This document shows positions 38,518 through 50,094 of a stretch of 53,708 nucleotides of DNA, one piece after another. The stretch lies in contig JASHPW010000033.1 in the NCBI GenBank assembly GCA_030037895.1, forward strand, positions 1-53,708, given 5' to 3'. Below the pieces are notes generated by a model. It saw only the letters and a list, made by a program, of their open reading frames with translations. It searched no databases and had not been told where the DNA came from. The first letter of the stretch is position 1. Every line of letters begins with the position of its first letter. The stretch is from Xanthobacteraceae bacterium. GTDB lineage: Bacteria; Pseudomonadota; Alphaproteobacteria; Rhizobiales; Xanthobacteraceae. A program made the translations under genes and the position numbers.

Positions 38518-39603
38518 TTGGCCAGCCATGACCTTCCGCTTGCCGCGAGCCAGTTGAGCCTTGCTCAGCTCAACGAGCGTTCGCGCGAGATTTTTCGCCA
38601 GATCGTCGAGAGCTATCTGGCGACTGGCGAGCCGGTCGGCTCGCGCAATCTGGCGCGCATCCTGCCGATGACCTTGTCGCCGGCCTCGGTGCGCAACGTC
38701 ATGGCGGACCTCGAACAACTCGGCCTCGTCTATGCGCCGCACATATCGGCCGGGCGGCTGCCGACCGAGATGGGGTTGCGGTTTTTCGTCGATGCCCTGA
38801 TGCAGGTCGGCGACCTCACCGAGCACGACCGCAAGGCGATCGAGGCCCAGGTTGCAGGCGCGGGCCAGTCGAAGTCCGTCGAAGCGGTGCTCATCGAAGC
38901 CTCCGGCCTGCTCTCGGGCTTGAGCCGCGCCGCGGGCGTGGTGCTCACCGCGAAGTTGAATCAGCGGCTCAAGCATGTCGAGTTCGTGCGGCTCGAGCCC
39001 GAGCGCGCGCTCGTGGTTCTCGTCGCCGAGGACGGCCAGATCGAGAATCGCATCCTCAACATCCCGATCGGCCTGCCGACCGCGGCGCTGATCGAGGCGA
39101 CAAATTTTCTCAATGCGCGCATCCGCGGCCGCACCCTTGCCGACGCCAAGACCGAGATCGAGCGGAGGCTCGAGGAAGGCCAAGCCGAACTCGATCAGCT
39201 CACGCAGAAGATCGTCGCCGCCGGCTTGGCGAGCTGGTCGGGCGGCGAAAACGACGAGCGCAAGCTGATCGTGCGCGGCCAGGCGAACTTGCTCGAAGAC
39301 CTCAAGGCGATCGCCGACCTGGAGCGGGTGCGGCTCCTGTTCGACGATTTGGAGACGCGGCGCGACGTGATCGACTTGCTCGGCCGCGCCGAGCGGGCCG
39401 AAGGGGTGCGCATTTTCATCGGCTCGGAGAACAAGTTGTTTTCGCTTTCGGGCTCCTCCACGATCGTCGCGCCCTACCATGATGCGTCGGGCCGCATCGT
39501 CGGCGTTCTCGGCGTGATCGGCCCGACCCGGCTCAACTATGCGCGCATCATCCCCATGGTGGATTATACCGCCAAGGTTGTCAGCAAGCTGCTGGCGGGC
39601 TGA
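38518..39603 (+). CDS. hrcA: heat-shock repressor HrcA
   Basis: A 361-residue repressor of groESL-type operons through CIRCE elements. [33 protein letters not shown] and [31 protein letters not shown] form the winged helix, and [10 protein letters not shown] follows; the C-terminus has [28 protein letters not shown] at 38518 (MASHDLP) matches relatives; the frame continues upstream to a TTG at 38449. No CIRCE element occurs in the window. Confidence 0.94.
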   Translation: MASHDLPLAASQLSLAQLNERSREIFRQIVESYLATGEPVGSRNLARILPMTLSPASVRNVMADLEQLGLVYAPHISAGRLPTEMGLRFFVDALMQVGDLTEHDRKAIEAQVAGAGQSKSVEAVLIEASGLLSGLSRAAGVVLTAKLNQRLKHVEFVRLEPERALVVLVAEDGQIENRILNIPIGLPTAALIEATNFLNARIRGRTLADAKTEIERRLEEGQAELDQLTQKIVAAGLASWSGGENDERKLIVRGQANLLEDLKAIADLERVRLLFDDLETRRDVIDLLGRAERAEGVRIFIGSENKLFSLSGSSTIVAPYHDASGRIVGVLGVIGPTRLNYARIIPMVDYTAKVVSKLLAG

Positions 39604-39700
39604 TTTTCGTCCAGCCGCCCGGTCCCGGTCGGGGGGCCGCGCGCTTGATTTTTGCGCGCCCAGCCCTGATATGCCGGGCAGCAAGACGATGGGAATGGAC

Positions 39701-40309
39701 ATGACGGAACAGACCGCTCGTGCTGAGGACGCGGCGGCCCCGCCGGAGGCTGCCGCGTCTGACAATCGGCCGGATCCGCCGCAGGCCGATGCGGGAGTGC
39801 TTGCCGCCGAGCTCAAGGACAAGCTCCTGCGCACGCTCGCCGAGATGGAGAATCTCCGCAAGCGCACCGAGCGCGAGGTTGCCGAGGCGCGCCTTTATGG
39901 CGTCGCATCGTTCGCGCGCGACCTCCTTGGCGTCGCCGACAATATGCGCCGCGCGCTCGACGCGGTGTCGCCGCAGCTGCGCGCGAGCGCCGAGGCCGGG
40001 GTGCGGGCGCTCATCGACGGCGTCGAGTTGACCGAGCGCGAGCTGTTGAAGGCGTTGGAGAAGAACGGCGTGCGCCAGTTCACGCCGCGGGGCGAGAAAT
40101 TCGATCCCAATTTGCACCAGGCCATGTTCGAAGTGCCCGATCCGTCGGTGCCGGCGGGCAGCATCGTCGAGGTCGTGCAGCCGGGCTACATGATCGGCGA
40201 GCGCGTGCTGCGGCCGGCTTTGGTCGGGGTGTCGAAGGGCGGCCCCAAATCCGCGCCGTCCCCGCCGTCGGTCAACGATAACACCACGGTTGCGGTGCAG
40301 GATTCCTGA
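39701..40309 (+). CDS. grpE: nucleotide exchange factor GrpE
   Basis: A 202-residue DnaK co-chaperone. The central coiled-coil ([30 protein letters not shown]) leads to [19 protein letters not shown] and the beta domain [47 protein letters not shown]. Several in-frame ATGs (39671, 39689, 39695, 39701) exist; 39701 has GGGA six bases upstream. The usual hrcA-grpE pair; dnaK and dnaJ are 6 kb downstream. Confidence 0.95.
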   Translation: MTEQTARAEDAAAPPEAAASDNRPDPPQADAGVLAAELKDKLLRTLAEMENLRKRTEREVAEARLYGVASFARDLLGVADNMRRALDAVSPQLRASAEAGVRALIDGVELTERELLKALEKNGVRQFTPRGEKFDPNLHQAMFEVPDPSVPAGSIVEVVQPGYMIGERVLRPALVGVSKGGPKSAPSPPSVNDNTTVAVQDS

Positions 40310-40330
40310 ATCGATCGCGCGGTAGCGTCC

Positions 40331-40456
40331 TAGAGCAGGATGACTTCTCTTCGAGTCGTCATCCCGCTCCAGCTTCTTGGTGGAGCATGATCTTTTCGGA
40401 AAACCGGTTTCCACCCCGGATCAAGTCCGGGGCAGGCTTTTCCGGATCATGCTCTA
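40331..40456 (-). repeat. dispersed palindromic repeat, copy D (full length)
   Basis: A full copy of about 126 bp, bounded by TAGAGCA and TGCTCTA and nearly identical to the reverse complement of 53382-53508. Its right end supplies the stop codon of the small membrane protein at 40454-40630. It fills the grpE 3' spacer. Confidence 0.9.
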
Positions 40457-40630
40457 ATTTCGACGACGGCGTCTATTCCAGCCGGCCAGAAAAATGAGGC
40501 CGGCGAAGGCCAGGACCGAGATTAAAGTGGATTTCCAGGTGGAAAATTCGAACGCGCCGATAAACAAGGCAACCCAAGCCGCAAGGAATAGAATTAACAA
40601 TCCGATAACCCACTCATGGACCTTACGCAT
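40454..40630 (-). CDS. 58-residue two-helix membrane protein
   Basis: MRKVHEWVIGLLILFLAAWV continues into a second hydrophobic helix (STLISVLAFAGLIFLAGW) and ends WNRRRRRN, a typical inside-positive tail. The ATG at 40630 lies 9 bases after the stop of the exported-protein gene, so it is probably the second gene of that operon. Its TAG stop is the end of the dispersed repeat. No family recognised. Confidence 0.65.
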   Translation of the reverse strand: MRKVHEWVIGLLILFLAAWVALFIGAFEFSTWKSTLISVLAFAGLIFLAGWNRRRRRN

Positions 40631-40639
40631 CGCGCCGGT

Positions 40640-41644
40640 TCATTTCGGCTCGACGCTGTCGCGCACCGCGCGTAAGCGCGCCAACACGCTCGTCCAGTTC
40701 TCGACCGGCGCGATGCCGGTCATTTGCAAGAAACCGCTGCCGCCGAAGCGCAGCCATTGCACCACCATCACATCGATTCCGGTGCGCGCGTCCTTGGCTT
40801 CCGCCATGGTCTGGTATCCCATCTGACCGTTGATGCGCAACGGCTCGGACATCGTGACGTGGACATCCATGATTCCGCCGATGTCGTTGAAAGCCGATCG
40901 GGCGAAATCGGCGTACTTGTCCGGGTCCGAAGGGCCGCCCGGCACGGCGGCGACCAGCAAACGGGCATCGAGACCTTGCCGGGGCGCCTCCTTGGACCGA
41001 TCATCTTTGGACGCATCGGCGGAGTTTTCCTTGGGCGCGTCGCCCAAAACGAGAGCGCGGCCGCGCAGGACGGTTTCGATGTGGAATCCGGCGAGGTCTC
41101 CGACCGCGAACGGCAGGAGCCCGAGTTCCTCCGCGTCCGGAACCGTTGGGCGCACCGCCAGCGTCGTCAATGCGGCGCGAACGACACGATCCGGATAGGA
41201 GCTGTCCTGCTCGGGGACCTGGACGGTAACGAGGGCGGTGAGATCGTCCGCCGGCATCACCAGGAGCCACTTGCGATAGCGTTCCTTGTCGGCCACTTGC
41301 CGGCCGGTGAGGAGAAATCCCTTGCCGATTTTGAGTTGGATTGGCTCGCGTTTCTGCAGGCTGATCCCCTGCTTCTTCAGGGCCTCGGCATCCAGCGCTT
41401 TCTCGATCTGGGGATAGGCCGCGGCCGGCAACGCGAGGATCAGAATGGCGGCGTTCTTGCTCGGGTCTGCGAAACCCGCGAACGTGTCGCTTGCCACCAT
41501 ACCGGCGGGCGGAACGAGCCCGATCCGCGAACCGGGTGGGAAAATCGGATCCGCCGGCTGCGCCGGCAGGGCAAGGATCGTGAGCGCGAACAGGATGGCG
41601 CAACCGGCGCAGGCTCTGATCAGATAAAATTTGGCGTTACCCAT
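40640..41644 (-). CDS. exported protein of unknown function
   Basis: A 334-residue precursor with a signal peptide (ACAGCAILFALTILALPAQP) and a soluble periplasmic domain: GSRIGLVPPAGMVASDTFAGF, ILILALPAAAYPQIEKAL and, at the C-terminus, GIDVMVVQWLRFGGSGFLQMTGIAP. This looks like the domain of stress-type exported proteins found in Bradyrhizobium relatives; I know no function. It starts eight bases inside the alkB 3' end. Confidence 0.75.
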   Translation of the reverse strand: MGNAKFYLIRACAGCAILFALTILALPAQPADPIFPPGSRIGLVPPAGMVASDTFAGFADPSKNAAILILALPAAAYPQIEKALDAEALKKQGISLQKREPIQLKIGKGFLLTGRQVADKERYRKWLLVMPADDLTALVTVQVPEQDSSYPDRVVRAALTTLAVRPTVPDAEELGLLPFAVGDLAGFHIETVLRGRALVLGDAPKENSADASKDDRSKEAPRQGLDARLLVAAVPGGPSDPDKYADFARSAFNDIGGIMDVHVTMSEPLRINGQMGYQTMAEAKDARTGIDVMVVQWLRFGGSGFLQMTGIAPVENWTSVLARLRAVRDSVEPK

Positions 41645-42341
41645 GATCCGGGTTTCCTGCAGCCGGCCGATGCTTGGTCGCGGCCGCCGGGTGCGTGACT
41701 CGCCGCAGGGTCAGATTGATCCGTCCGCCCTGCGGGAGCAAGGTCGATGTGCCGGGATAGATCCGATCGACGCCGTGAAAGGCGAGCCGCGCGGCGCCGC
41801 CGAGAACGAGCACGTCGCCGGAGCCGAGGCGGAAGGACTGCGTCGGCGCACGGCGTTGCGTCCCGCCGACGCGGAACAGGCAGGAATCGCCGAGCGAAAC
41901 CGAGATCACCGGCGCAGCGAAGTCCTCTTCGTCGCGATCCTGATGCAGCCCCATTTTCGCCGCCGGGCCGTAGAAATTGACGAGGCACGCCTCCGGCGCG
42001 TGCGGATAGCGGCCAAGCTCGTCCCACAGGACGACGAGCGCCGCCGGCATCGGCGGCCAGGGCCGGCCGGTCTCCGGATGCGTGCGCTGGTAACGGTAGC
42101 CGTTTGCATCCGAAACCCAGCCGAGCGGCCCGCAATTCGACATGCGCACCGACATCGGCCGTCCCGACTGCGGCAGGCGCGGCGTGTAGAGCGGCGCCGC
42201 GGCCAAGACGGCATTCACCGCCGCAACGAGCGCCGCCTGTTGCGCGCGATCGAGATAGCCGGGGTAGAAGCGCACGCCCCCCGGCTCCATCGCTACCGGC
42301 CTTGGCGCCGCGGCGGAGGCGGGCTTGACCACTGTCTTCAT
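41637..42341 (-). CDS. alkB: AlkB-type 2-oxoglutarate/Fe(II) dioxygenase
   Basis: A 234-residue repair enzyme that removes N-alkyl groups from DNA or RNA bases. The fold signatures are LVNFYGPAAKMGLHQDRDE (metal H and D), SVSLGDSCLFRVGG and LGSGDVLVLGGAARLAFHGVDRI (second metal His), ending with RINLTLR (2-oxoglutarate Arg). I place the start at 42341 (MKTVVKPAS); an ATG at 42377 would overlap the start of the divergent glycosyltransferase gene. Confidence 0.93.
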   Translation of the reverse strand: MKTVVKPASAAAPRPVAMEPGGVRFYPGYLDRAQQAALVAAVNAVLAAAPLYTPRLPQSGRPMSVRMSNCGPLGWVSDANGYRYQRTHPETGRPWPPMPAALVVLWDELGRYPHAPEACLVNFYGPAAKMGLHQDRDEEDFAAPVISVSLGDSCLFRVGGTQRRAPTQSFRLGSGDVLVLGGAARLAFHGVDRIYPGTSTLLPQGGRINLTLRRVTHPAAATKHRPAAGNPDHG

Positions 42342-42375
42342 CGGATTTTTACCGCTTGTCATCACGGTCTCCGAC

Positions 42376-43665
42376 ATGTCCCTTTTCTCGCCGCGGGTCG
42401 GGATCGTGGCGCGCGCCGCTCCGTCCAGCACAATACCGATCGACGATTTTTATGCCAAATGGATGGTCGGCGCGGCCGTATTTTTCATCACGCTCGAGAT
42501 TTTTCATCTCGTGCTCGCGGGGCTGCCGCCGATCAGGAAACCGTGGATCGACGACACGAATTTTGTCGTCGGTCGCGATTTCCTCAACACCTGGATGGGT
42601 GGCCGCTCCGCTTTCTTCGGCGGACCGGCGCCGTGGTTCGATCTCCGGGTCTATAACGCAGCGATCCACGCAGTGCTCGGCGTTCACTATCAGGAACAAT
42701 ACTGGTCGTACCCGCCGCACGTGGTGCTGTTCATCTGGCCCTTCGGCCTGATGCCGTATTTGCCCGCCTATATAGCTTGGTGCGTGATCGGCATTGGGCT
42801 TTATGTCTTCGCCTGTTCCAGCGCCGTTCCCCGCCGGCGTCTTTTGTTCCTCGCGGTCGCGCCCGCCGTCGCGGTGTGCATCTTCTTCGGGCAAAACGGC
42901 TTTTACACCGCGGCGCTGCTGATCGGCGGACTGCTGTGGCGAGCGCGCCGGCCGGTGCTCGCCGGTGTCCTGTTCGGCATTCTCACCGTCAAGCCGCAGA
43001 TCGGACTTATGCTCCCCGTGGTCTTGCTGCTGGAGCGGCGCTGGGCGACTATCGCGGCGGCCGTGATTACCGCGGCAGTTCTCGCTGCGCTGACCGCCAT
43101 GCTGTTCGGCTGGAATATTTGGATCGAGTTCTGGCAAAAGGTCGTCCCGCAGCAGGAGTGGCTCACGCGGGAATGGCTCGCGCAATATGGCGACGGAGGG
43201 CTGGTGGCAATAGTATCGTCGGTGGTCTTCGGCATGCATCTCATGCGGCTGCCGCTCGGCGTCGATTGGGCGGTCCAGTGGGTTGTTTCCGCGCTCGCGC
43301 TCGGCGCGCTGGTGTGGACCTACAGCAAGCGCCGCGATCCGGCGCTCTCGCTTGCGTTGCTCGTCACCGCCACCTTTCTCTTTACGCCGTATATTCTCAA
43401 TTACGACATGGTGGTCTTCACGTTTGTGGTCGCGCTGCTGCTCGCGCGCGCCGACAACACTGCAGGCGATCGTTGGCTGCTGTTAGCGGTTTGGTCGCTG
43501 CCAGTGACCATGATACTCGCGTCCATCGGCAAGATTCCGCTCGCTCCGATCGTGCTGGTCGCGTTCGCGGCCCGGCTGGTCTGGCGCTTGGCGCACGATG
43601 ACGGACGCGAAGTCCGGCCGCTGCTTGCGCCAACCGTCCGCATGCCCGCTGCCGCCTCCGCTTGA
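42376..43665 (+). CDS. GT87-type (DUF2029) membrane glycosyltransferase
   Basis: A 429-residue polytopic protein of the GT-C class. The first loop has DFYAKWMVG and TNFVVGRDFLNTWMGGRSA with the conserved acidic residues; PWFDLRVYNAAIHAVLGVHYQEQYWSYPP follows, and about ten hydrophobic helices run to residue 410. Such enzymes use polyprenyl-phosphate sugars. Together with the GtrA protein nearby it suggests sugar transfer at the outer face of the inner membrane. Substrate is unknown. An upstream in-frame ATG at 42325 is possible. Confidence 0.87.
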   Translation: MSLFSPRVGIVARAAPSSTIPIDDFYAKWMVGAAVFFITLEIFHLVLAGLPPIRKPWIDDTNFVVGRDFLNTWMGGRSAFFGGPAPWFDLRVYNAAIHAVLGVHYQEQYWSYPPHVVLFIWPFGLMPYLPAYIAWCVIGIGLYVFACSSAVPRRRLLFLAVAPAVAVCIFFGQNGFYTAALLIGGLLWRARRPVLAGVLFGILTVKPQIGLMLPVVLLLERRWATIAAAVITAAVLAALTAMLFGWNIWIEFWQKVVPQQEWLTREWLAQYGDGGLVAIVSSVVFGMHLMRLPLGVDWAVQWVVSALALGALVWTYSKRRDPALSLALLVTATFLFTPYILNYDMVVFTFVVALLLARADNTAGDRWLLLAVWSLPVTMILASIGKIPLAPIVLVAFAARLVWRLAHDDGREVRPLLAPTVRMPAAASA

Positions 43666-43666
43666 C

Positions 43667-45208
43667 CTACGCCGCGCGCGGTTCGGCCATTTTCTCCGGA
43701 ACGAGACGCACGCTGTCGAGCGCCAGGCGCGCCTCGGATTCCCCGGCCTCGTGATATTCGGCGTCCTCGTTGACGTTCCATACGTCGTAAAGCCGCGCCC
43801 CGGCGAGGATGTTTCGCGCCGCGAGCATCGCCGTCATCATCGCGTGGTCCTGGTTGTTGTATTTGTGCATGCCGTTGCGGCCGACCAGGTGCAGCGTCGG
43901 GTAGCTATCCTCGAGGTCGAGCCGGACGGCCGCGATGGCGTCGCGATAACCTTCGTCGTAGACCGGATAGGCCTTGGCTTGGCGCACGACGCAGGCATCG
44001 ACCACGTCGTCGGCGCCGACGAGGCCGATCTGCGCCGATTCCTTTTTCGCCAGCGCGATGAGATCGCGGTCGGACGCCGCCCACAGGCCGTCGCCTTCGA
44101 AACAGAAATATTCGAGGCCAAGGCAGCTCATGCCGGCGGGCACCATCTCCGGCGACCAGGAGCGGAAGTTCTGCACCCGGCCGACCTTCACGCTCGGGTC
44201 GTGGATGTAGATCCAGTTGTCGGGGAACAGCCCGTCCTTGCGCACCATCAGCGCGACGGTGAGGAAATCGCGGTAGCGCAGCGCGCGGGCATGCAGGAGC
44301 GAGATCGGCGTCGGCTTGATCCGCTCCACCAGGTCGCGCACCGGCGCCGAGCTGACGACGTGGCGCGCCGTATAGCTTTCGCGCTGGCCGCCGGCGGCCG
44401 CAACCTCGATGCGCCAAAGCTTGCGGGCGGCGTCGAATTCGAGCGCGACCAGCTCGCGCTCCATCAGGATGCGGCCGCCTTGCGCCCTGATCCTGCGCGC
44501 CGCCGTCTCCCACATCATGCCCGGCCCCTTGCGCGGGTATTGGAAGCTCTCGATCAGCGTCTTGACGGTGTCGCCGCCGGCGTTCGCCCCGTCCTTGGCC
44601 TTGCGGCCGATCCGCAGAGATCGCCTGAGGCCGTTGATGATGGCCGTGCTGAGGTCAAGGCCCTTGATGCGCTGCGCCGCCCAATCGGCGGAAATCTCGT
44701 CGCACGACATGCCCCACACCTTTTCGGTGTAGGTCTTGAAGAAAATCTGGAACAGCCGTTCGCCGAACTGGTTGCGCACCCAGTCGTGGAACGTACGCGC
44801 CGGCGCGACGGGGAAGAGTTTCGCATGGGTGTAGGACGCCAGGCACGCCGCACTGGTGAACACGCCGAGCTTGATGAGCGCTTCGAACGCCCTGAGCGGA
44901 TAAGAGAAGAACTCACCGTTGTAGTAGATGCGCGACAGCCGCGGCCGCGCGATGAAATCGTCGGGCAGGATCTCCCGCCACAGCGCGACGACCTCCTTTG
45001 ACTTCGAGAAGAAGCGGTGGCCGCCGATGTCGAACAGGAAGTTTTTGTAGGCGACGGTGCGGCTGATGCCGCCCACATAGACCGGATCGCGCTCGATCAC
45101 GAGGACGGACCGGCCTTGCTTGGCCAGGCAATAGGCCGCGGTCAGCCCGGCGGGCCCGGCGCCGATCACGAACGTCTCAGCATCGACGGACGTGGGGTAA
45201 ACGCTCAT
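43667..45208 (-). CDS. FAD-dependent amine-oxidase/UGM-like oxidoreductase
   Basis: A 513-residue flavoprotein. The dinucleotide fold is TFVIGAGPAGLTAAYCLAKQGRSVLVIE, followed by GGISRTVAYKNFLFDIGGHRFFSKS, which resembles protoporphyrinogen oxidase/UDP-galactopyranose-mutase relatives; LVGRNGMHKYNNQDHAMMTAMLAARNIL is the C-terminal FAD signature. Such enzymes occur in surface-polysaccharide clusters. The reaction is not known. It lies between the GT87 gene and gtrA and is convergent with the former. Confidence 0.88.
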   Translation of the reverse strand: MSVYPTSVDAETFVIGAGPAGLTAAYCLAKQGRSVLVIERDPVYVGGISRTVAYKNFLFDIGGHRFFSKSKEVVALWREILPDDFIARPRLSRIYYNGEFFSYPLRAFEALIKLGVFTSAACLASYTHAKLFPVAPARTFHDWVRNQFGERLFQIFFKTYTEKVWGMSCDEISADWAAQRIKGLDLSTAIINGLRRSLRIGRKAKDGANAGGDTVKTLIESFQYPRKGPGMMWETAARRIRAQGGRILMERELVALEFDAARKLWRIEVAAAGGQRESYTARHVVSSAPVRDLVERIKPTPISLLHARALRYRDFLTVALMVRKDGLFPDNWIYIHDPSVKVGRVQNFRSWSPEMVPAGMSCLGLEYFCFEGDGLWAASDRDLIALAKKESAQIGLVGADDVVDACVVRQAKAYPVYDEGYRDAIAAVRLDLEDSYPTLHLVGRNGMHKYNNQDHAMMTAMLAARNILAGARLYDVWNVNEDAEYHEAGESEARLALDSVRLVPEKMAEPRAA

Positions 45209-45216
45209 GCCGGCCT

Positions 45217-45696
45217 TCAGGCGGGGCGCCGCGGCCGGAAGGCGAACAGCGCCTGGCCGTTATAGGAGACGCACGCGCCGGCGGCGGCGCCGATGAGCAC
45301 GGCAAGCTGCGGCGTTTTGGCGAGGACGGTGACGACGAGGACCGCGAACACCGCATAGCTCATGACCTGCGCCGCGGCGGCGACGGCGGCGTAGCGCATC
45401 GCTTCATCGGCCGTGCGGCGGCCGCTGCGATCGAAGGTGAGCGCGCGGTTGAGCCGCCAGGTCACGAGCGTCGCGACGGCGAGTGAGACGAGCCGCGCGA
45501 GCAGCGGGTGCGGGCCGTAGCCGATGACGAACGTGAAGACCGCGAGATCGGTGATGAGGCCGAGGCCGCCGACGCCGAGAAAGCGAAGCGGCCGTGGAAG
45601 GACCCCGATGAACTTGCGGACGGGATCAAGGTCGGCGGCCGCGGGCGTGGCCGGTGCGCCCATCCCGGCGCCGAATTCGAGGTCGCTGACGCACAT
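45217..45696 (-). CDS. GtrA-family membrane protein
   Basis: A 159-residue protein with four membrane helices: PLRFLGVGGLGLITDLAVFTFVIG, LLARLVSLAVATLVTWRLNRALTF (the WxxNRxxTF motif), MRYAAVAAAAQVMSYAVF and CVSYNGQALFAF. GtrA proteins are probable flippases for polyprenyl-phosphate sugars. I chose ATG 45696 because AGGAAG precedes it. Fits a cassette with the GT87 and flavoenzyme genes. Confidence 0.9.
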   Translation of the reverse strand: MCVSDLEFGAGMGAPATPAAADLDPVRKFIGVLPRPLRFLGVGGLGLITDLAVFTFVIGYGPHPLLARLVSLAVATLVTWRLNRALTFDRSGRRTADEAMRYAAVAAAAQVMSYAVFAVLVVTVLAKTPQLAVLIGAAAGACVSYNGQALFAFRPRRPA

Positions 45697-46081
45697 GACG
45701 CTTCCTTGCCTGCGGGCGGCAGTTCTGACCTCGTTTCCGGCCGGCCGTTCTCCTTTCGCCCGCGCCATCCGTGGCAGATTTTCCTTAATGGCGGGCTAGC
45801 GCGGTCGGGCGCATTCGCGGCTGCGCGCGATACCGTTAAGAGACCCTCACCGGGAGAGACCCTCGCCGCGATCATTGCTGGCTGGCTCGACGCCGCGTCC
45901 TTCTGGCGGCATTGACCGGCCTTCCCATCGGTCATGCCGCCTTGCAGCCCGATCACGCCCTCCTATATGAGCCAAGGGAAATCGCCTGGAAATCGCGCTA
46001 GGTGACGGTGAGACTGTGAGGGGGTTGGCCGCGGGCGCCTTTGGGCCTGCCCGACCTGCCGGAAAAAAGAGGATGAGCACC
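45697..46081. promoter_or_regulatory. dnaK upstream region
   Basis: The 385-bp spacer divergent between gtrA and dnaK holds the heat-shock promoter at 45941-45971 and the dnaK leader. No CIRCE repeat and no additional gene are seen. Confidence 0.6.
45941..45971 (+). promoter_or_regulatory. sigma-32 heat-shock promoter of dnaK
   Basis: CTTG at 45941-45944, 17 bases, then CCTATATGAG at 45962-45971. This fits the alphaproteobacterial consensus CTTG-N17/18-CYTATNTNNG at every defined base. Confidence 0.75.
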
Positions 46082-48007
<1,926 letters not shown>

Positions 48008-48047
48008 GCCGGCGAGGCGCGTCATGCCGCGGCGACTTGTCAGATCC

Positions 48048-48082
48048 GCACCCCCGCGCGCAAAACGGGGGTGCACGTTTTT
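48048..48082 (+). terminator. intrinsic terminator/attenuator between dnaK and dnaJ
   Basis: A perfect 8-bp GCACCCCC/GGGGGTGC stem (48048-48055, 48067-48074) followed by ACGTTTTT. It would lower dnaJ transcription relative to dnaK if both come from the dnaK promoter. Confidence 0.75.
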
Positions 48083-48115
48083 GAAGCGGAACGGTCGGAC
48101 CTCATCGGGGGAGTG

Positions 48116-49264
48116 ATGGCCAAGCGCTGCTATTACGACATTCTCTCGGTCGAGCGTACCGCGAGCGACGGCGACATCAAGGCCGCCTTCCGCAAGCAGG
48201 CGATGGCCTGCCATCCGGATCGCAATCCCGGGGACAAGGAGGCCGAGCACCGGTTCAAGGAGGTCAACGAGGCCTACGAGGTTTTGCGGGACCCCGACAA
48301 ACGGGCGGCCTATGATCGTTTCGGCCACGCCGCGTTCGAGCACGGCACCGGCATGGGCGCCGCCCACGGTTTCGGCGCCGACTTTGCCACCACCTTCTCG
48401 GATATTTTCGACGACCTGTTCGGCATGAGCGGCCGCCGCGGCCGCGGCTCCGTGCGCGAGCGCGGCGCCGATCTGCGCTACAACATGGAGATTTCCCTGC
48501 ACGAAGCCTATGCGGGCAAGACGGCGCAGGTGCGTATTCCGACCTCCGTCACCTGCGAAGCCTGCTCCGGCACCGGCGCCAGGTCCGGCACCAAGCCGAA
48601 GGCCTGTCCGCTGTGCGGCGGCTATGGCAAGATCCGCCACGCCCAGGCCTTCTTCACGCTGGAGCGCACCTGCCCCAACTGCCAGGGCCGCGGTCAAGTA
48701 ATCGACAGCCCCTGCCTGTCGTGCGCCGGTTCCGGCCGCGTCACGCGCGAGCGGACCCTGTCGGTCAATATCCCGGCCGGCGTCGAGGACGGCACGCGCA
48801 TCCGGCTCGCCGGCGAGGGCGAAGCGGGCGTGCGCGGCGGGCCTCCGGGCGATCTCTACATCTTCCTGTCGATCGCGGCGCATCCTTTCTTTCAGCGCGA
48901 CGGCGCCGACCTGCATTGCCGCGTGCCGATCTCCATGGTGACGGCGGCGCTGGGCGGCGAGTTCGAGGTGCCGACGATCGACGGCGGCAAGACGCGGGTC
49001 AAGGTGACGGAGGGCACGCAATCCGGCCGGCGCTTCCGTCTGCAGGGCAAGGGGATGCCGGTGCTGCGCGCGCGGCAGAGCGGCGACATGTACGTGCAGG
49101 TCGTCGTCGAGACGCCGCAAAAGCTCACGCGCAAGCAGCGCGAGCTTCTGGCCGAATTCGACCGGCTTTCATCGACCGAGACGCAGCCCGAATCCTCGGG
49201 TTTCTTCGGCAAAGTCAAGGAGTTCATCGACGGCCTGGGCGGCAGCCGCGCCAATTCCGCTTGA
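48116..49264 (+). CDS. dnaJ: co-chaperone DnaJ (Hsp40)
   Basis: A 382-residue DnaJ with a J domain ([12 protein letters not shown]), Gly/Phe region, four zinc-binding repeats ([32 protein letters not shown]) and a C-terminal substrate domain. GGGGGAG precedes the ATG at 48116. It stimulates the DnaK ATPase. Confidence 0.97.
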   Translation: MAKRCYYDILSVERTASDGDIKAAFRKQAMACHPDRNPGDKEAEHRFKEVNEAYEVLRDPDKRAAYDRFGHAAFEHGTGMGAAHGFGADFATTFSDIFDDLFGMSGRRGRGSVRERGADLRYNMEISLHEAYAGKTAQVRIPTSVTCEACSGTGARSGTKPKACPLCGGYGKIRHAQAFFTLERTCPNCQGRGQVIDSPCLSCAGSGRVTRERTLSVNIPAGVEDGTRIRLAGEGEAGVRGGPPGDLYIFLSIAAHPFFQRDGADLHCRVPISMVTAALGGEFEVPTIDGGKTRVKVTEGTQSGRRFRLQGKGMPVLRARQSGDMYVQVVVETPQKLTRKQRELLAEFDRLSSTETQPESSGFFGKVKEFIDGLGGSRANSA

Positions 49265-49343
49265 CGCCGACCCCCGCGCCGAACGGCTGGCCTTTGCCTC
49301 CCAGATGGTCTAGAAAAGCGGCATTTCCGCGTGTGTGGTATCC

Positions 49344-50090
49344 ATGCCGCTTTCGGCCCTGCGACATTTTGAGCAAAAGATTGGGCGTCAACTCCGGCTC
49401 CTGGAGGTCAGGAAGACCATTATCGAGCGCAACATCGGGCGCCAGATCCGGCTGCTCGAGCGCACGCGCGACGGCATCGGCCGCAAGATCGAGGAGCAGG
49501 TCCGACAATTCGAGCGCAAGAGGGGGATTCGCCTCGACGACGAGGTGCGCTTCCTGCGCTCCTGGATCGAACGGCCGTTGACGATCGGGGCCGTGACCCC
49601 CTCGGGCAAAATTCTCGCGCGCACCATGGCGCGGTATGTCGATCCCCATAGCGACGGACCTGTGGTCGAATTGGGGCCGGGCACCGGACCGGTGACGCAG
49701 GCATTGGTGCAAGCCGGGATCGCGCCGTCGCGCCTCGTGCTCGTCGAATTCAATTCGGCGTTCTGCAAGATCCTGCGTTCGCGTTACCCCGAGGCCACGC
49801 TGGTCGAGGGCGACGCATACAGCTTGCGCCGATTGTTGGAAACCCTGCTGCTGCAACCCGCCGCCGCGGTCGTATCGGGGCTGCCGCTGGTCACCAAGCC
49901 GATCAAGATGCGCCTGCGGCTCATTCGCGACGCCTTCGACCTCATGCTGCCCGGCGCGCCATTCGTGCAGTTCACCTATTCGGTGGCGTCGCCGTTGCCC
50001 AGGCGCCTCGGCGGCTTCTCGGCGGAAGCTTCCGAGCGCATCTGGATGAACCTGCCGCCGGCCCGCGTGTGGGTCTATCGGCGCGCCTGA
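49344..50090 (+). CDS. pmtA: phospholipid N-methyltransferase PmtA-like
   Basis: A 248-residue SAM-dependent enzyme making phosphatidylcholine by methylating phosphatidylethanolamine, as in Rhizobiaceae. The N-terminal half is basic and helical (RQLRLLEVRKTIIERNIGRQIRLLE), the SAM motif is VVELGPGTGPVTQALVQAG, and LVTKPIKMRLRLIRDAF and PFVQFTYSVASPLPRR follow. The start at 49344 (MPLSALRHF) is the first ATG; GTG 49335 is in frame. Confidence 0.88.
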   Translation: MPLSALRHFEQKIGRQLRLLEVRKTIIERNIGRQIRLLERTRDGIGRKIEEQVRQFERKRGIRLDDEVRFLRSWIERPLTIGAVTPSGKILARTMARYVDPHSDGPVVELGPGTGPVTQALVQAGIAPSRLVLVEFNSAFCKILRSRYPEATLVEGDAYSLRRLLETLLLQPAAAVVSGLPLVTKPIKMRLRLIRDAFDLMLPGAPFVQFTYSVASPLPRRLGGFSAEASERIWMNLPPARVWVYRRA

Positions 50091-50094
50091 CGAC

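Noticed and set aside
38300-46081. CIRCE operator near hrcA, grpE or dnaK
   Set aside because: No TTAGCACTC-N9-GAGTGCTAA-type repeat is present; dnaK has a sigma-32 promoter instead.
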